Counted from the stretch's first letter, positions 46,544 through 58,641 are shown. The stretch: 64,000 nt of DNA from Mikania micrantha (GCA_009363875.1 CM018681.1:41718010-41782009), one strand, 5' to 3'. Made by a program: numbers and translations. Notes: a model not told the origin generated them from the sequence alone.

Positions 46544-48849
46544 TGTAACACCCCAATTTTCTAATACAAGTATTTGAATTCTACGTACGAGTAACGGGTA
46601 AGTAACTTGCTAGAAAAGGGACGAAAAATGACTGAGTTCAGGTCTCAAAGTCGGGTACTCGAATTTAAGTTCGAATACACTAGTTCTCGAAAACCAAGTA
46701 TTCGAAATCCACAATTTCTAGTACAAGACACTGCCTATAAATAGTAGTGCCTTGGGAAACGTGCTAACCTTTGTCTGGAAGCACAGTCTCTCGAGTATAC
46801 GAAGGGGATTTCGAGAACTCCAAGAAACGAGCTTTTGTTCGACCAAACAAAGGAAGAAACGCACGGGATTCTACCAGGAGAATCAGCTACCTTCAAGTAA
46901 GTGATTCATATATATAAAGCTAGATTTTTATACAAAAGTTAGGATAGTTATATAAAAAGGGAACTTATGCATAAAGCTCACACCTTTATGCATAAAGTTC
47001 GGAACTCTGAGGTTCCAGTGTGTAGATAACACCCTAAGGAACCTAGAACTAGCTTCCCAAAGTCTTAGATGAATTTCTGAGACGTTTAATGATGAAATGA
47101 TGAGTACACGAAATCAGGTATAGAGGGTACTCGAAATCATACATTGTTATTTCGAATATATTGTTATTTCGAGTACATGACTGTTTCGAATACAAGGATA
47201 CTTCGTGTACAGGGCATTTCGAGTACAAGGGCCATTTCGTGTACACATGCTACTTCGAATACACTTAATGATTTCGAGTAAAATCCATTTCGTGAACTCC
47301 AGGAATTTTGTGTACATGGGTTTCGAGTATGGGGTGTGTAATGAACCTCCAGTGTTTCGGATACTTAGCTAAGATTCGGGAACTTGAGTTTATAATGGGG
47401 ACTAGTTGGTTATGAGGACTTAGAATAATTTCTAAGTCTAAGAATGTGATTTAATGGGATGATGTAATGATGTAGGTTCCTTGAGTCCTAGCTAAGGAGT
47501 TCGGCTAAGGAAAACAAGAGTCTACTATCAGGTGAGTTCTAGACGCCCTCTTTTATGTTTGATGTTTTGGGCTGACATGCATGCTTATTGTGATGTCTAT
47601 GATGTTATGTGCTTATGATGATGATGAATGAATGACGATATGCCCTGACTATATATGCATGTTTATGTGTTAGCATGGTGTATGCATGAAAGTATGCTAA
47701 TTATGATGAATGCATGATAAAAGAGTTATGATGATAAATAGCATGACATGATAATGATGCTAGCATATGATATGATGATGACTTTATGATCACATGCTTC
47801 ATGACGATAACTATGAGAATAGTTAAAGGGATATGGCAAGGTCCTAGGTGGCTAGGATGATAGTATGATACCATGATGTTATGATATGATAACGATGCTA
47901 GTATGTTATGATGGTATGATGAAATGATGCTAGTATGTTATGATAGTATGATGAAATGAGGCTAGTCTGACATGCCTAAGATGCCATGATTAACCCGATG
48001 AATGATGTCATAATGCTAGCATGAAATGTATGAGGATTGTGATGAATGACGGTATGATGCTAGTGTATCATGTATAATGAATAAATGATGTCCCTATACG
48101 TGCTATAGGATATGTGAGAATGATGATGCTCCGGTACTTGTACCGGGTGAATATGAATGATGACCTGATTGTATCAGGATACGAACAGCCGAGCGGGCTA
48201 TAAACATGGAGTCGACCGGACTATAAACAAGAGAGTCGACCGGACTATAAACATGGAGCCGACCGGGCTATAAACACGGAGCCGATCGGGCTATAAACAT
48301 GGTAAGAGCCGATCGGGCTATAAACATGGTAAGAGCCGATCGGACTATGAACATGGTAAGAGTCGATCGGACTATAAACATGGTAAGAGTCGATCGGACT
48401 ATAAACATGGTAAGAGTCGATTGGACTATAAACATGGAGCCTTGTGCCGGCATAAGCCCACTGTTCGTATGGAGACAGTGGAACGTAAGACGATGATGGA
48501 AATGATGATATGTGCTAAGGTTATGGACTATGTGTATGAAATGATGTTTATGATATGTATGTTTAATGTTGTTTTACGAAAACTAGAACTCACCAGCGTA
48601 AGCTGACTTGATTTAGCATGTATGTCAGGTTAAAGCTATGGTAAGAGAAGGCATAGAGCTCGGGCATCAATCCAGATGATCCGTTGGTTTTGGCAATTCG
48701 ATATGATTTTGATACAGACACTTCATTAAATTCTGTTTATCAAACTATGTTTACATTTCCGCTGCATGATTATGAAAGTTTTTAGTTTAAGAGCTATGTG
48801 TTATGATGAAAACCAACCTCTGCGAGGCGCCCGGTTTCGGGGCCTCACA
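46544..48849 (+). repeat. LTR 3 (3' LTR of element D)
   Basis: 2306 bp, one base longer than LTR 1 and LTR 2. TATA 46736, donor-2 arm 47531-47542, minisatellite about 48188-48440, complementary arm 48583-48594. It is followed by the GTTAT duplication at 48850-48854. No gene. Confidence 0.93.
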
Positions 48850-48854
48850 GTTAT

Positions 48855-49560
48855 GTAGGGGATTTTAGTCATAAATGTTAATGTAATATGTTTGTGAAGT
48901 TGGTCAAAGTAGTAACTTAATTTCAGTTATGTTAGGAAGTTGTTTTTTTGAAGACAATTTAGATTATTATTAAAATCACCTTCTCAAATAGTTTAGAATA
49001 TTTATTTACTTACTTGTTATCCTTCTTGGCATTTTTGCATCTTTGTTTATATCTTACCATGTATGATGTATATGTTATAATGTGATGTGTGTATATATAT
49101 GATATCTATAGTATGCTAAGCATTTGCAATTTTTTCTTTTTTTAGATACATTGTTGGTGCTCGTCTCTTTATATTTTGAAACTTTAGGTATTTCTTTCTT
49201 GTTAAATAACATAAATAATAAATACTTTATTAATCTCACTTAGTGATTGTTACTTAAAGATGTAAAACTCATGACATAGATAAATTGTTGTTAACAACAA
49301 AACCAAAGATACTACTTATTAATGTTGATTTTGACATTGGTTTAATTTTTTTAACCATTGAAGGTATAATTGAACATAGATGTGCATTCTATTGTTGACT
49401 CAGATTCATTACTCACACAATACGGAGTTTGGTATACGTTGTGTTTTGTTTGGGTTGAGTTCATTTTGCCTATTTGTGAAAACAAAACATTGGTTATTTT
49501 TCTCGACCAACACGTAAGATACTTTTTTATGCAAAAGTTTTAAGTGATATTTAGACTTCG
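48855..49560. other. A/T-rich low-copy-looking DNA
   Basis: Sequence resuming after the tandem unit. It shows no match to the LTRs, no long ORF and no clear motif. Confidence 0.4.
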
Positions 49561-49589
49561 TTTTGATTTAATTATTAAATACAAATTTT

Positions 49590-50150
49590 TTTAGAGACAT
49601 AGGGTACCTGCTTTCATCCCAACACATGTTCGTATTAAATCGTTTCCAAATAGAGAATTTCGATTACAAAGAATGACCAAAATATGAAAATTAGATCTTG
49701 ATTAGGAGTGATTTCAATACTGTAATTACCGAACACACTAAAATGCTTCCATTTACAAGTGATGTTCCAAGAGGGTTTCGTTTGTATCCATTAGTGCCTT
49801 CTATAATGACTCTTACATACGACTGACGATCTACAAAACTAATTATTGGTACGTTTAAATGGTCACACTTTAAAATTACTCTTTTTTATATAAAATAAAT
49901 ACTAATTATAAAACTGCATTGTATTTTATTATTATATTTTAGATGTTATCAGTAGAATAATAGCAGGTGAACGCTCTAATTGTAGTTTTGAACTTTTCCT
50001 TCAAGATATGACGTAAGTAATCACTTTTATTTAAGAAAATATTATTTTCTAAAAACAATGTTAACACAAAATTGTTATTTACAGCGGTCACATAATACAA
50101 TTGTTTTTTACGATCGGGAGCTTACTGATAACGTATGTATCATTCGAGCC
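49590..50150 (+). other. Possible decayed spliced exons, unassigned
   Basis: Three short coding-like blocks in A/T-rich DNA. One starts after an AG near 49942 and ends GATATGAC/GTAAGT at about 50012, encoding DVISRIIAGERSNCSFELFLQDM. After a tract ending TTTACAG, the next block (about 50085-50135) reads FYDRELTDN in one frame. The pattern of a DVI...ELFLQDM block followed by an FYD block loosely recalls the OB-fold of plant replication-protein-A-like (DUF223) proteins, which also occur in Helitrons. A frameshift would be needed. This is a weak resemblance, not an identification. Confidence 0.25.
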
Positions 50151-50628
50151 ATCTCACGAAAGTCTGTCATATATGTATCTCATGTTAAGTTGATTCATTT
50201 ACTTGATAGTACGTTATTTCTTACACACAAACTTTCTAATAATTAGTTTTATTTTATAGCTCTATTAATTTAATTTGTGTTATATTTTTTTGTTAATTTA
50301 GTAAATATTTTGAGGTCTACCATTTTGAGTAGGATTATGTTTGAACCAGACATGGGCGAGTCAAGAAATATTAAAATTAAATACTGCTATCAAATTCAGT
50401 GTTCATGGTAAGGATTATTAAACCACACATCAATATATTAAAATTTATGTATGATGTTTTGTTATGTTTTCATATATTTAATGATGTATTAACTTTTCTT
50501 ATCTTCATGTTAGAAGTATGCTTTAAGTATTGTAAGTATGTATTTATATGCATCATATGTTATTTGAATGAAGTTTAGCCAGATATATTTCAACATTACT
50601 CTTTAACCATTTTTATTTGTTAAAAACC

Positions 50629-51681
50629 ATGGTATCACCATAGTTCACATTCTGAAGAACTAATCATATTTAAGATACTAACAAGGGTACCAACGAGGAC
50701 TGTAGGTTGTCCTAATTTGTTTTGTAAGAAATGGAAGGCACTATTGTTAACACCACAATTTGTTAAGATACATTGTTCTTGCTCATTATCTGCTTCTAAT
50801 AAGATAATTGTTTTAGTTGATGACTTTACATGTTCTACTCATCCAATCAACTTTCATTTTGGAGGATATGGGCCAGGCACCATTCTTTCTCTTCCATTAA
50901 ATAATTTCATGATTTATTCACATTTGGATGGATTTTTGTGTATTTGTTTGAACCACACATCATAGTTAGCTCTTTGGAATCTAGTCACCGGTTCTTACAA
51001 ACTTTTGTCTATACATGATCGTCATGGCTTTTTTGAACATAATGCCGATGCGGTCGAGTTGTACATCGATGCTTATGTCGATTACAAGGTCCTGCACATA
51101 AAGCATTGGTTTGGTGTATTTGTTGTTAATGTATATTCTAAAAGATTTGAATCTTGGAGGAATATACCATTCTTAAAAACATCGGAGTATGTAAGTCAAT
51201 CTTTCTCCTTGTCATCTGGTACTTTCTGCGGTGATACCCTATATTTAACAGTTTGTGATTGTTGGCTCGGAGGTGAAAATGTGTCGATTTGTTTTGACGT
51301 TAATTCAGAGATTTTTATGGAGATAACCTTTCCACCCCTTGGTTCAGTAGGAATGACTTTTGGAGACTTAAGTGAATATTAAGAATGACCTTTACATGTT
51401 CGTTAGATGATGATCATTGGATTAAGAGTTTGTTATTTCCTCCAATCCCACCTATACCATTGGCATTCTTTAGTGAAATAACACATTTTATGACTTATGG
51501 TAATTTGTTTTTAGTGACTAACCATTGGGAACCTTATGTAATCCAAACAAATATAGAGCCCTTTGAATGCTTCTACGCTTCTAACAGGTTTTGTTGTTTC
51601 CAGAGAGCAATGTTTGTGGAAACTATTCTTTCACCAACTATTTTATTTAATTTTCACTTAATGTTTCATTATCTATATTAA
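50629..51681 (+). pseudogene. F-box protein pseudogene (F-box plus associated domain)
   Basis: F-box proteins are substrate-binding subunits of SCF ubiquitin ligases. A decayed F-box lies at about 50651-50770 (SEELIIFKILTRVPTRTVGC, then CKKWKALLLTPQFVKIHCS). It is followed by an F-box-associated domain: DGFLCICLNHTS, a TAG at 50963-50965, LALWNLVTGSYKL, SFSLSSGTFCGDTLYLTV and CFDVNSEIFMEITFPP. A TAA at 51380-51382 coincides with a frame change, and the C-terminal part (51385-51681, IPPIPLAFFSEITHFMTYGN) continues in another frame. The putative ATG (50629) is out of phase with the F-box. The length, about 350 residues, fits the family. At least one in-frame stop and two frame changes make it non-coding. 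It is the only host-type gene remnant in the window. Confidence 0.72.
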
Positions 51682-51813
51682 TGTTTTAAGATATTTATAA
51701 TATATCAATAATTAAGAATATATTTTCTATTATAATCGTGAATTATGTTTATGGCAAATGAACTCTATATGATAAGATTCCTTTATTTAATTTACAAGGT
51801 ATTCATTAAATTA

Positions 51814-52221
51814 CAATGACTAACGGACGACTAGAAAATGTTAATGGTGCTTCTACCTCAACTGCGTGTACGCCAGCTGAAAAAAAAGAGAGAATATAAG
51901 GCAGTATATTATGCTTCGCTTAAAGAGAATAGAAAACCACAAGAAACTAATGTTGTTTTTAGATCAAGTGCATCCTCTTCACGTGATAAAGGAAAAGCAA
52001 CTAACACGCGATATTATGCTTCATACAAATAGAGTTGCAAAGCATCTAAAATTTTCAATGGCAATAACTCTAAAAGTAATAGATCGAGACCACAAACAAT
52101 GTTACAAACTAATAACGGTGAAAATGTTTAATTCACAAGAGAGGATGTGTCAAATACACAGAATTCGACACACGAAAGTACACCAACAATCACACTCCCT
52201 TGCGGAATTGGCAAAGTGATT
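51814..52221 (+). pseudogene. Unassigned coding remnant (S/N-rich, two YYAS(L/Y)K motifs)
   Basis: An ATG at 51816 opens MTNGRLENVNGASTS, followed by a frame change near 51890. The next frame carries YYASLKENRKPQ, FRSSASSSRDKGK and RYYASYK, stops at 52030, and reads on through N/S-rich sequence to about 52220. I do not recognise the family. The repeated YYAS motif with a basic, low-complexity context recalls N-termini of plant Helitron helicases, but no helicase motif is in the window. Confidence 0.3.
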
Positions 52222-52332
52222 TAAGAAATATCACAAGTTATTTTTTTATTTTTCAATTCTTTGACTATTTAAGTTGACATACGTGGTCCTTTTCATCATT
52301 TATTACAATTTAATTTTAGGTAATAGAATTTA

Positions 52333-53449
52333 ACCAGGCACACTACTACGTGACCATCTCAGGATCTACATGACCTGTTCAGACACTGATGTTATAGTCT
52401 CCCCTTGTTAGAGAAATTTCGTCCCAAAATTTTAGAATCGTTAACGGGTACGATTTCCTCTGTGAACAGTTGGGGATACTTGAACATCATGTGACCCTCA
52501 CGCCCCCAAGTAAACTCGGGACCGCGTTTGGAATTCCACCGAACCTTAACTACATGAATAGGGCTTCGTTTTAGTTGCTTAACTTCACGATCCATAATTT
52601 CCAAAGGTTCTTTGATGAAATGCAATTGTTTGTCCACCTGAATTTCCTCTACTGGTATAGCTAATGATTCGTTAGCTAGGCATTTCTTGAGATTTGAGAC
52701 ATGAAATACATCGTGCACGCCACTAAGCCCATCTGGTAATCTCAGCCTAAACGCACAGGACCAATGTGTTGAAGGATTTCAATTGGTCCGACGTATCGCG
52801 GTGCTAAATTGTCTCTCTTCCCGAAACAGACTACTCCCATCCAAGGAGACACCTTCAACATGACTCGGTCTCCCACCTGGAATTCTAAAGGCTTACGTCA
52901 TTCGTCGGCGTAACTCTTTTGTCTACTCCTAGATGCTTGTAACTTTTTTTGTATCTTGGCGACCTTATCAGTGGTTTCCTATATAAGCTTAGGCCCATTT
53001 ATTTGGTTATCTCCTACCTCGGAGCAACAAATCGGTGACCAGCATTCCTACCACAAAAAGCCTCGTATGGAATCCATCCGATGCTACCATGGTAACTGTT
53101 ATTATAGAAGAATTTATCAGTGGTAATTGGAAGTACCAATTCCCATCGAAATCCAAACCACACGTCCTTAACATGTCCTCTAGGGTTTGAATTGTACGTT
53201 CGCTTTGACCATCCTTTTGTGGATGGTAAGCTGTACTCAAATTGACGTTCATCCCTAGAGATTTTTGCAATGAATGCCAAAACCTTGACGTCAACCGACT
53301 ATCTCGATCGGAGATAATAGACAACGCTACACCATGATGCACCACTAACTCATTTATTTACAACCTTGCCAATTTATCCATCGTGAAGGTTTCACGCATT
53401 GGCAAGAAGTGAGCAGATTTGGTCAAACGATGCATAATGACCCAGATTT
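52333..53449 (-). mobile_element. Antisense fragment of an A/B-type chromovirus 3' end
   Basis: Reading leftward: integrase core, C-terminus, chromodomain, hairpin, PPT, then only about 64 bp of 3' LTR (52333-52396, starting TATAACATCAGTG). The PPT (about 52397-52409) and pre-PPT hairpin (52414-52432) match elements A and B. The fragment is cut at 53449 by the next repeat and at 52333 within the LTR, so no duplication can be defined. Confidence 0.85.
52392..53449 (-). pseudogene. Integrase and chromodomain remnant
   Basis: Minus-strand integrase fragment with VSIISDRDSRLTSRFW-type second catalytic block and the glutamate block DGQSERTIQTLEDML (53007-53345). A degraded stretch follows, then a linker and chromodomain (EEIQVDKQLHFIKEPLEIM, KVRWNSKRGPEFTWGRE) at 52392-52718. 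It is closer to element A than to C/D in sequence. Frame changes lie at about 53010 and 52745. RT is absent. Confidence 0.85.
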
Positions 53450-53795
53450 GGCTCTACAAACTACTCCTAGACTGATGAAATTAAGTCGAGACAAGATGAT
53501 GACTAAGTTTTACAATTTTCGTGAACTATGTATTTCGTGTACTTCGTAAATTTTGTGCACTTTTGTATTTCGTGTACGTAGGTTCGAGTATTCCTAGGCT
53601 AGTATAAATAGGCACATTTTATGTTGTTATAGGGTTGCGAATCCCGAGGGAGACTCTTCTAGACGCATTGAAGCAGTTTGTATCAAGTGACGTTTTTATA
53701 ATAGAAATTTAATTTTCTATTACATTACTATCTTCTAACATGGATTCTGTACATATTAGAAGCATTTCGTGTTGATTAAGACAATGTTTTTGTAA
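53449..53795 (+). repeat. LTR-like repeat, sense copy, of the 63440-63779 repeat
   Basis: Starts TGGCTCTACAAACTAC. It has CG-core repeats (TTTCGTGTAC) at 53515-53580, a TATA box TATAAATAG at 53603-53611, then AGGGTTGCGAATCC, CTTCTAGACGCATT, TTTCTATTACATTA and GGATTCTGTACATATTAGA. All of these occur in the same order on the minus strand of 63440-63779. It looks like a short LTR with U3, TATA and R regions. No PBS follows at 53796. Confidence 0.65.
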
Positions 53796-55050
53796 ATACA
53801 TTAAAATTTGTGTTTTGTTTTTAGTTTGATTTTTAGATCACAAATTTAGGGGGAGAATATTTACAAAAAATTTAAAAAGATTTTTAGTTTTTAAGACGGT
53901 CTATAAGTTTAGGGGGAGTGGATTTTAAGAAAAACACAAAAAGATTTTGTATTTTAAAAATTATAGAAAAATACAAAAATATTTTATTTGGACAGTTAAG
54001 TAAAGTGGTTCAACGGGAAGTGAAATGATTTTTAACACTCAAAAATTCACTATATTAGTATAATTTTTTTAGGAATAACAACTTTAAATAAGTATAAATC
54101 ACGAAGAAATAAATCACATTTTCCTATAAGAAGCTTAGACATGATCATTCAAAAATATGAAAATATAAATAAGTGAGAAGTCTTCGAAAATAAGATAAAC
54201 ATGACAAATGCAATAACTATTTTTAAAGGATTGAGAAAAACCGGTAGAAAATATTTGATCATAAATCTTATCTTTGAAATATGCATAAACGAGCGAAAAG
54301 AATTGGTGGGGTATAATTATTTTTAAAGTTGGGTTTCTATAAGAATTAATATAAGGTGGTCAAATTTTTGACAAAGATTTGATCCCATAAAGTTGACCAG
54401 ACTTAACCTGGAACCCGTTAAAAGTTATTGAGTTTATTTATTTCATTTACTTATAATTTTTAAATAAATGATGTTCACGAAATCAGGTAATCGAAAGGAT
54501 GTTCACGAAGGAGAGTACACGAACCAAGTTGGTGTACTCCCTTGCCTATTTAAGCTGAGAGAGCCTTCTCATTTCGAATACCTCAGTTCGTGAACTCCCA
54601 GAGATTCCTTCTTGGATATTTTTATTTCTAGACATTTTTTGATTATTCCACTTCGACCATATTATAGATCTACCTTAGCGGAGCTTAGGTACAGAATTTT
54701 ATCAAATTTTGACCGTTAAAATAAAAGTTATTGAAGAAAAATTATTTCTTGAAATTACTTCCTTGAACTGAGAGAATCATGGTCAAAATTTCGTGAACTA
54801 AACTTCGAGAACCTCTGTTCGTGAACCTCATTTTGTGAACTAAATGAATTTCGTGAACTCCAATTATTTCGTGAAATCCATTTCCTTCGTGAACTTGAAA
54901 CATTTCGTGAACCTGTAAATATTCGTGAACTCCATCTGTTTCGAGAACATGATTTTCTCAGTTGAACTTTGACTTTTAATTTTACTCTAACTTTGGAATT
55001 TTACTTTTATTTAATTTGATTTTTGATCAACTTAGTCCGTTTCTTTTCAG
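53796..55050 (+). other. A/T-rich leader region with PPT-like motifs and a TTCGTGAAC array
   Basis: No gene. Two copies of TTTAGGGGGAG (about 53847 and 53911) resemble polypurine tracts of copia-type elements. 54475-54960 carries at least ten TTCNNGAA sites, mostly TTCGTGAAC, and a TATA-like TATTTAAG near 54548. The TTTTCAG just before the ATG at 55051 could be a splice acceptor. This may be the 5' leader of the ORF that follows. Confidence 0.5.
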
Positions 55051-56171
55051 ATGGCTGCTGAATTAAGATTCGTCGCCGATCACAACATGATTTCCTATCT
55101 CGGTGTTCCTCCCGAGAAGTATATGATGTTCAAGAGCATGGTGGATGGGATGATTCTTTCATCTACTAACTTTGCTATGATGGAATGTCCTCTGATTATT
55201 TCCAGCTTCATTTACGATTTTTGGAACTCAGTGACCGAAAGCACCGATGCCAAAGGACACGTGAGTTTGATCGGAAAGGTCCAAGGGCAGCCAGTTGTTA
55301 TCATTTAGCATATTATCTGAGAATGCTTGGAGTTCGGCGACAAGGACTTTGACCCAGTGGTGCTCGGTCATGATCTTATTCAGAGCACCATACTCAGGAT
55401 GGACTATGAGGGACTTTACCCTCCGACCGAGAAGATGCTCCTGCACCCGTACTGGAGATATTTAGCGAACGTGGTGACTCAGTGTCTTTCAGAACATAAA
55501 GGAGGATACAATGTACTCAATCAGACACTGAGTTCATGCATGGTGGCTATCGCTTTGGGTTTGGACTTCAACTTTTCATGGATGATCTTCCGTGACATGT
55601 ATGATAACATCAAAGGAAAACGGAAGGAGAGGTTCTTGGGGTTTCTGAGGATTATTCAGATCATTATCAACCGAGGGCATTAAAACCTCATTCCTACTGT
55701 CGTGACACTTCGCTTGAAAAGGATGAAAGAAGATGTATTCTCCTATATGGTCATGAACAAGAAAGGCAAGAAGACTTTTACCGGAGTTAGACCATTGGAG
55801 AAGTTCGGAAGACTATTTGTTGTACTAGAAGAAGAACCTAAAGATCAAGACACTCTAGTGGCCTTCGTAGTAGAATAACATGTTCAAGCACCTGCTGGTA
55901 CAACTACAGAAACCACTGAAGCAGAGCAGGCTATATCTTATGAGTCTTCTAATGGAGTGGTTGAGCTCATTAAAGAGCCTGTGCCTGTGACTCCACCCCG
56001 CACATGAGCAGACGTGGATGAAAGAGATGTTGATTATATCACGTCTCTAGAGTCTACTCCCAAAAGTAGAAGACTTAAGACGGTTTCAATGAGACCCAGG
56101 GATCCTCGTCTTAAGAGAAAAGGTTGCGGGCACCTCTACTCAATCTACACACCTCCTCCACAAACCACTCC
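55051..56171 (+). pseudogene. Transposon-type ORF, 5' part (unclassified)
   Basis: ATG at 55051 opens MAAELRFVADHNMISYLGV. One frame reads on to 56171 through stops at 55306, 55318, 55681, 55876 and 56005. Most are explicable as C-to-T changes in CAA, CAG or CGA codons. The text (VDGMILSSTNFAMMECPLI...IYDFWNSV, then VLGHDLIQS and YWRYLANVVTQCLSEHKGGY) has the look of a protein family common in Asteraceae retrotransposon annotations, whose role (gag- or env-like) I cannot name. The protein is rich in E/T and then P near its break at 56171, where the antisense gag-only element is inserted. It continues at 62149. Confidence 0.6.
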
Positions 56172-56810
56172 TGTAGATTTGAAGAATCGATCATGAAATT
56201 CTACGATTCGATCATAAACGTGCGGAATCCGTTTACAACTAGATTTGAATCAACAATGACAATGTAATAGATCATTAATCTTAATTCTTCATTGATATCC
56301 AAGTGTTTACAAACAATAAACGTGAAAATACAACACTAGAACGATCCAAAGAAACAAAGATGAAGGGAGTCTTGATCTTGAGCTTGAGAGAGAATTTGAC
56401 TTTGTGTGTGTGAATTGTGAGCTCTACTCTTCAAGTCCACCACCTTTTCTCTATATATATGTTTCCAAATGCAAAGGTTTGGCCCTTGTAAACATTCACG
56501 AACCTCCAATGTAGACGAACCATAGGTAAGGTTCGTCTATGTTACCCTTTCCCGAACCTCTACCTACACGAACCTTTGATAAGGTTCATGACCTTGTGAC
56601 AGCCAAACCTTTAGCTTTCAATCATAGCCGAACCTAGAAACCATTAGGTTCGCCAGACAAACCAATAGGTTCACTGGACGAACCTAGCCAAACTCTAGCT
56701 GAACCCTTTGTGTCTTGATCTTCTAATCATATACAACAAACGACGATTTCATATACAACAAGCCAGGTTCACACATTAAATGCATATTTCACACAGAAAA
56801 TGCACTAACA
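56172..56810 (-). repeat. 3' LTR of the gag-only element
   Basis: Nearly identical to the other LTR over 639 bp, with a few substitutions, which suggests a fairly recent insertion. The CGAACC-rich middle (about 56490-56700) is a degenerate short-repeat array, and CTATATATATG (about 56451) may be the reverse of a TATA box. Confidence 0.9.
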
Positions 56811-56825
56811 TACTCCCCCTTGAAC
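56811..56825 (-). other. Polypurine tract of the gag-only element
   Basis: On the minus strand TTCAAGGGGGAGTA runs directly into the 3' LTR start TGTTAGTGC. Confidence 0.8.
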
Positions 56826-58641
56826 CTTGCTGTTGTATATGCTCAAACATTTTGTGCATCGGGGAACATATATGCATCAACATACTCCCCTACAACCTTG
56901 CTATCAACATACTTCCCTTCAGTTGTAGCTGTTATATTTTCACACAGAAAATACATCAGTCTCTTTGTTTCTACTTCACCCTCTCAATCTTAATTTCATT
57001 CTCTCTCTCCATATCTTATGTCTTTCTTTTTCAAGATTCGCTTGCTGAGGACTGCAGTGATATCTTCAACACACAGATCTTCATCACTTTTATCACCTGC
57101 ATCAGTTGATACATAATCAAAACTAAATCTTTTGCTTCACATTTGATCATACTAGATGCCTCATCACAATTCCAATTTCTCTTTGTCACTTATTAACAGT
57201 AAATCAATTATAGTATTTACAAAGAATTAGTAAGTCACATTGGATAGTCTAAAAGAAAATAGAAGAAAATTTTTATGATTTTTTTTCAATGATTTGAATA
57301 AATTCCCCCTAAAGCTATGAATTGCAAAATTGTATATCCTAGAATCCTAAAAAAATTGTATTCTAACTAAAAAATAAATATGTTTTTGATGAGAAAGATC
57401 CAAACATGAGATCATATTGTAATCATACCTCAGCATTACTTGTTGAGGATTAATGATATTTATTTATTCGATGCACAAGCCTAGGACGATTGCCAGTACA
57501 TGGATCCACTTTAAGCACTTTAAGTCTTACCACTTGTTGTGAATTTGGATTAATGAAAACCAATCACAAGACTTTGTGTTCCCCACTCACTTGAACACAT
57601 CCCCGCTTTGTGAAACATCAACCAACAGCGATGCAATTGTAAATTATAAGTTCAAATTCTTGATTAGTTTGATTATGCAAAAATAAAGCAGAATATCTTT
57701 TGTGAAATAACAAAGTGTAAAATAAAACAGAATGTTCAAAATCCGGTAACAAGATTGATACTTCCGTATGCGCAGATGAAACCAAGATATTGAACCAAAA
57801 AATAATTTAAGTTTAAAACCTAGCAATCAGATTGATACTTCCGTATACACATAGAATGCCCAAGTTCTAAACAAACCAAGAAAATAAAAGCAGAATGTCC
57901 AAAAAATAACAATCAGATCGATACGTAAGTATGCACAGAGAATGTCCATGTTTTGAACTAAAATAAAAGAAAAAAATGAACTCAGAATTTCTTTTGTAAA
58001 AGAAACACATGATTAAACTAATATATGTACTAATACAATTAGCAATCACTGAGGCAAATGGCCACGCACTCAGGACAAAGATCGAAGACTGTGTTCTAAG
58101 TAATGTGTCCCTCAAAGAATGATTATGGCATTAGTCTACAGAATTCACAATTAAGTGAAAGAGCTACCAACAGATCATACTGAGTGCATTGTGATCGCTT
58201 TGTATTTGATCTTGTATGATACAAGTAAGCTTCAGAATGTTACAATGTACAATCATATCTCAAAGATCGGATCGATTTCTCAATTTTCTAATTTTATATT
58301 GTTTTTGATTTTTTTAAATTTTTACTCCCCCTAAAATGCTAAAAATGAAAATCTTTTTGATTTTTAGAATTTTATAAGTATATATAGAAAAATTAAAATT
58401 CCCGGAAAATTGACAACCGATATGATTTACCATCTTTGTAAAACATTATGTTCAATGTGACTTGAAAACATCAAGAAAATATGACAATGTAATTCAAAAC
58501 CTGTCAAGTTCTCCAGAATAATATGACAGTTAAAGAATTAGAACGATTTTACCAAATACACGCCAGGAAGTTTCACTATCAATGAGCCCTCCTCCAATTG
58601 ATAGGTCCTCTTGAAATCCTCCTGCACACTCTCACAAACCA
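56826..58641 (-). other. Non-coding internal part of the gag-only element
   Basis: About 1.8 kb where pol would be expected. It has only short ORFs with no domain, and is A/T-rich, with TTTAGGGGGA-type tracts on the minus strand near 57300 and 58328 and small repeated blocks (GATTGATACTTCCGTAT near 57750 and 57830). Confidence 0.7.

Larger units (their letters stand above)
27794..48849 (+). mobile_element. Tandem chromovirus unit C-D (LTR-internal-LTR-internal-LTR)
   Basis: Three near-identical LTRs (27794-30098, 39316-41620, 46544-48849; 2305, 2305 and 2306 bp) separate two copies of one internal region. The middle LTR is at once the 3' LTR of C and the 5' LTR of D. Only the outermost ends carry the 5-bp duplication GTTAT; the middle LTR has PPT on its left and PBS on its right. 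This is the expected reciprocal product of unequal LTR-LTR crossing-over, the opposite of solo-LTR formation. Family: Ty3/gypsy chromovirus, probably Tekay-like. Copy C also contains a 4.3-kb solo LTR. Confidence 0.93.

Noticed and set aside
56014..56196. ORF ending in PVDLKNRS as an independent gene
   Set aside because: Its last codons are the LTR of the inserted gag-only element; upstream it is part of the longer decayed ORF.
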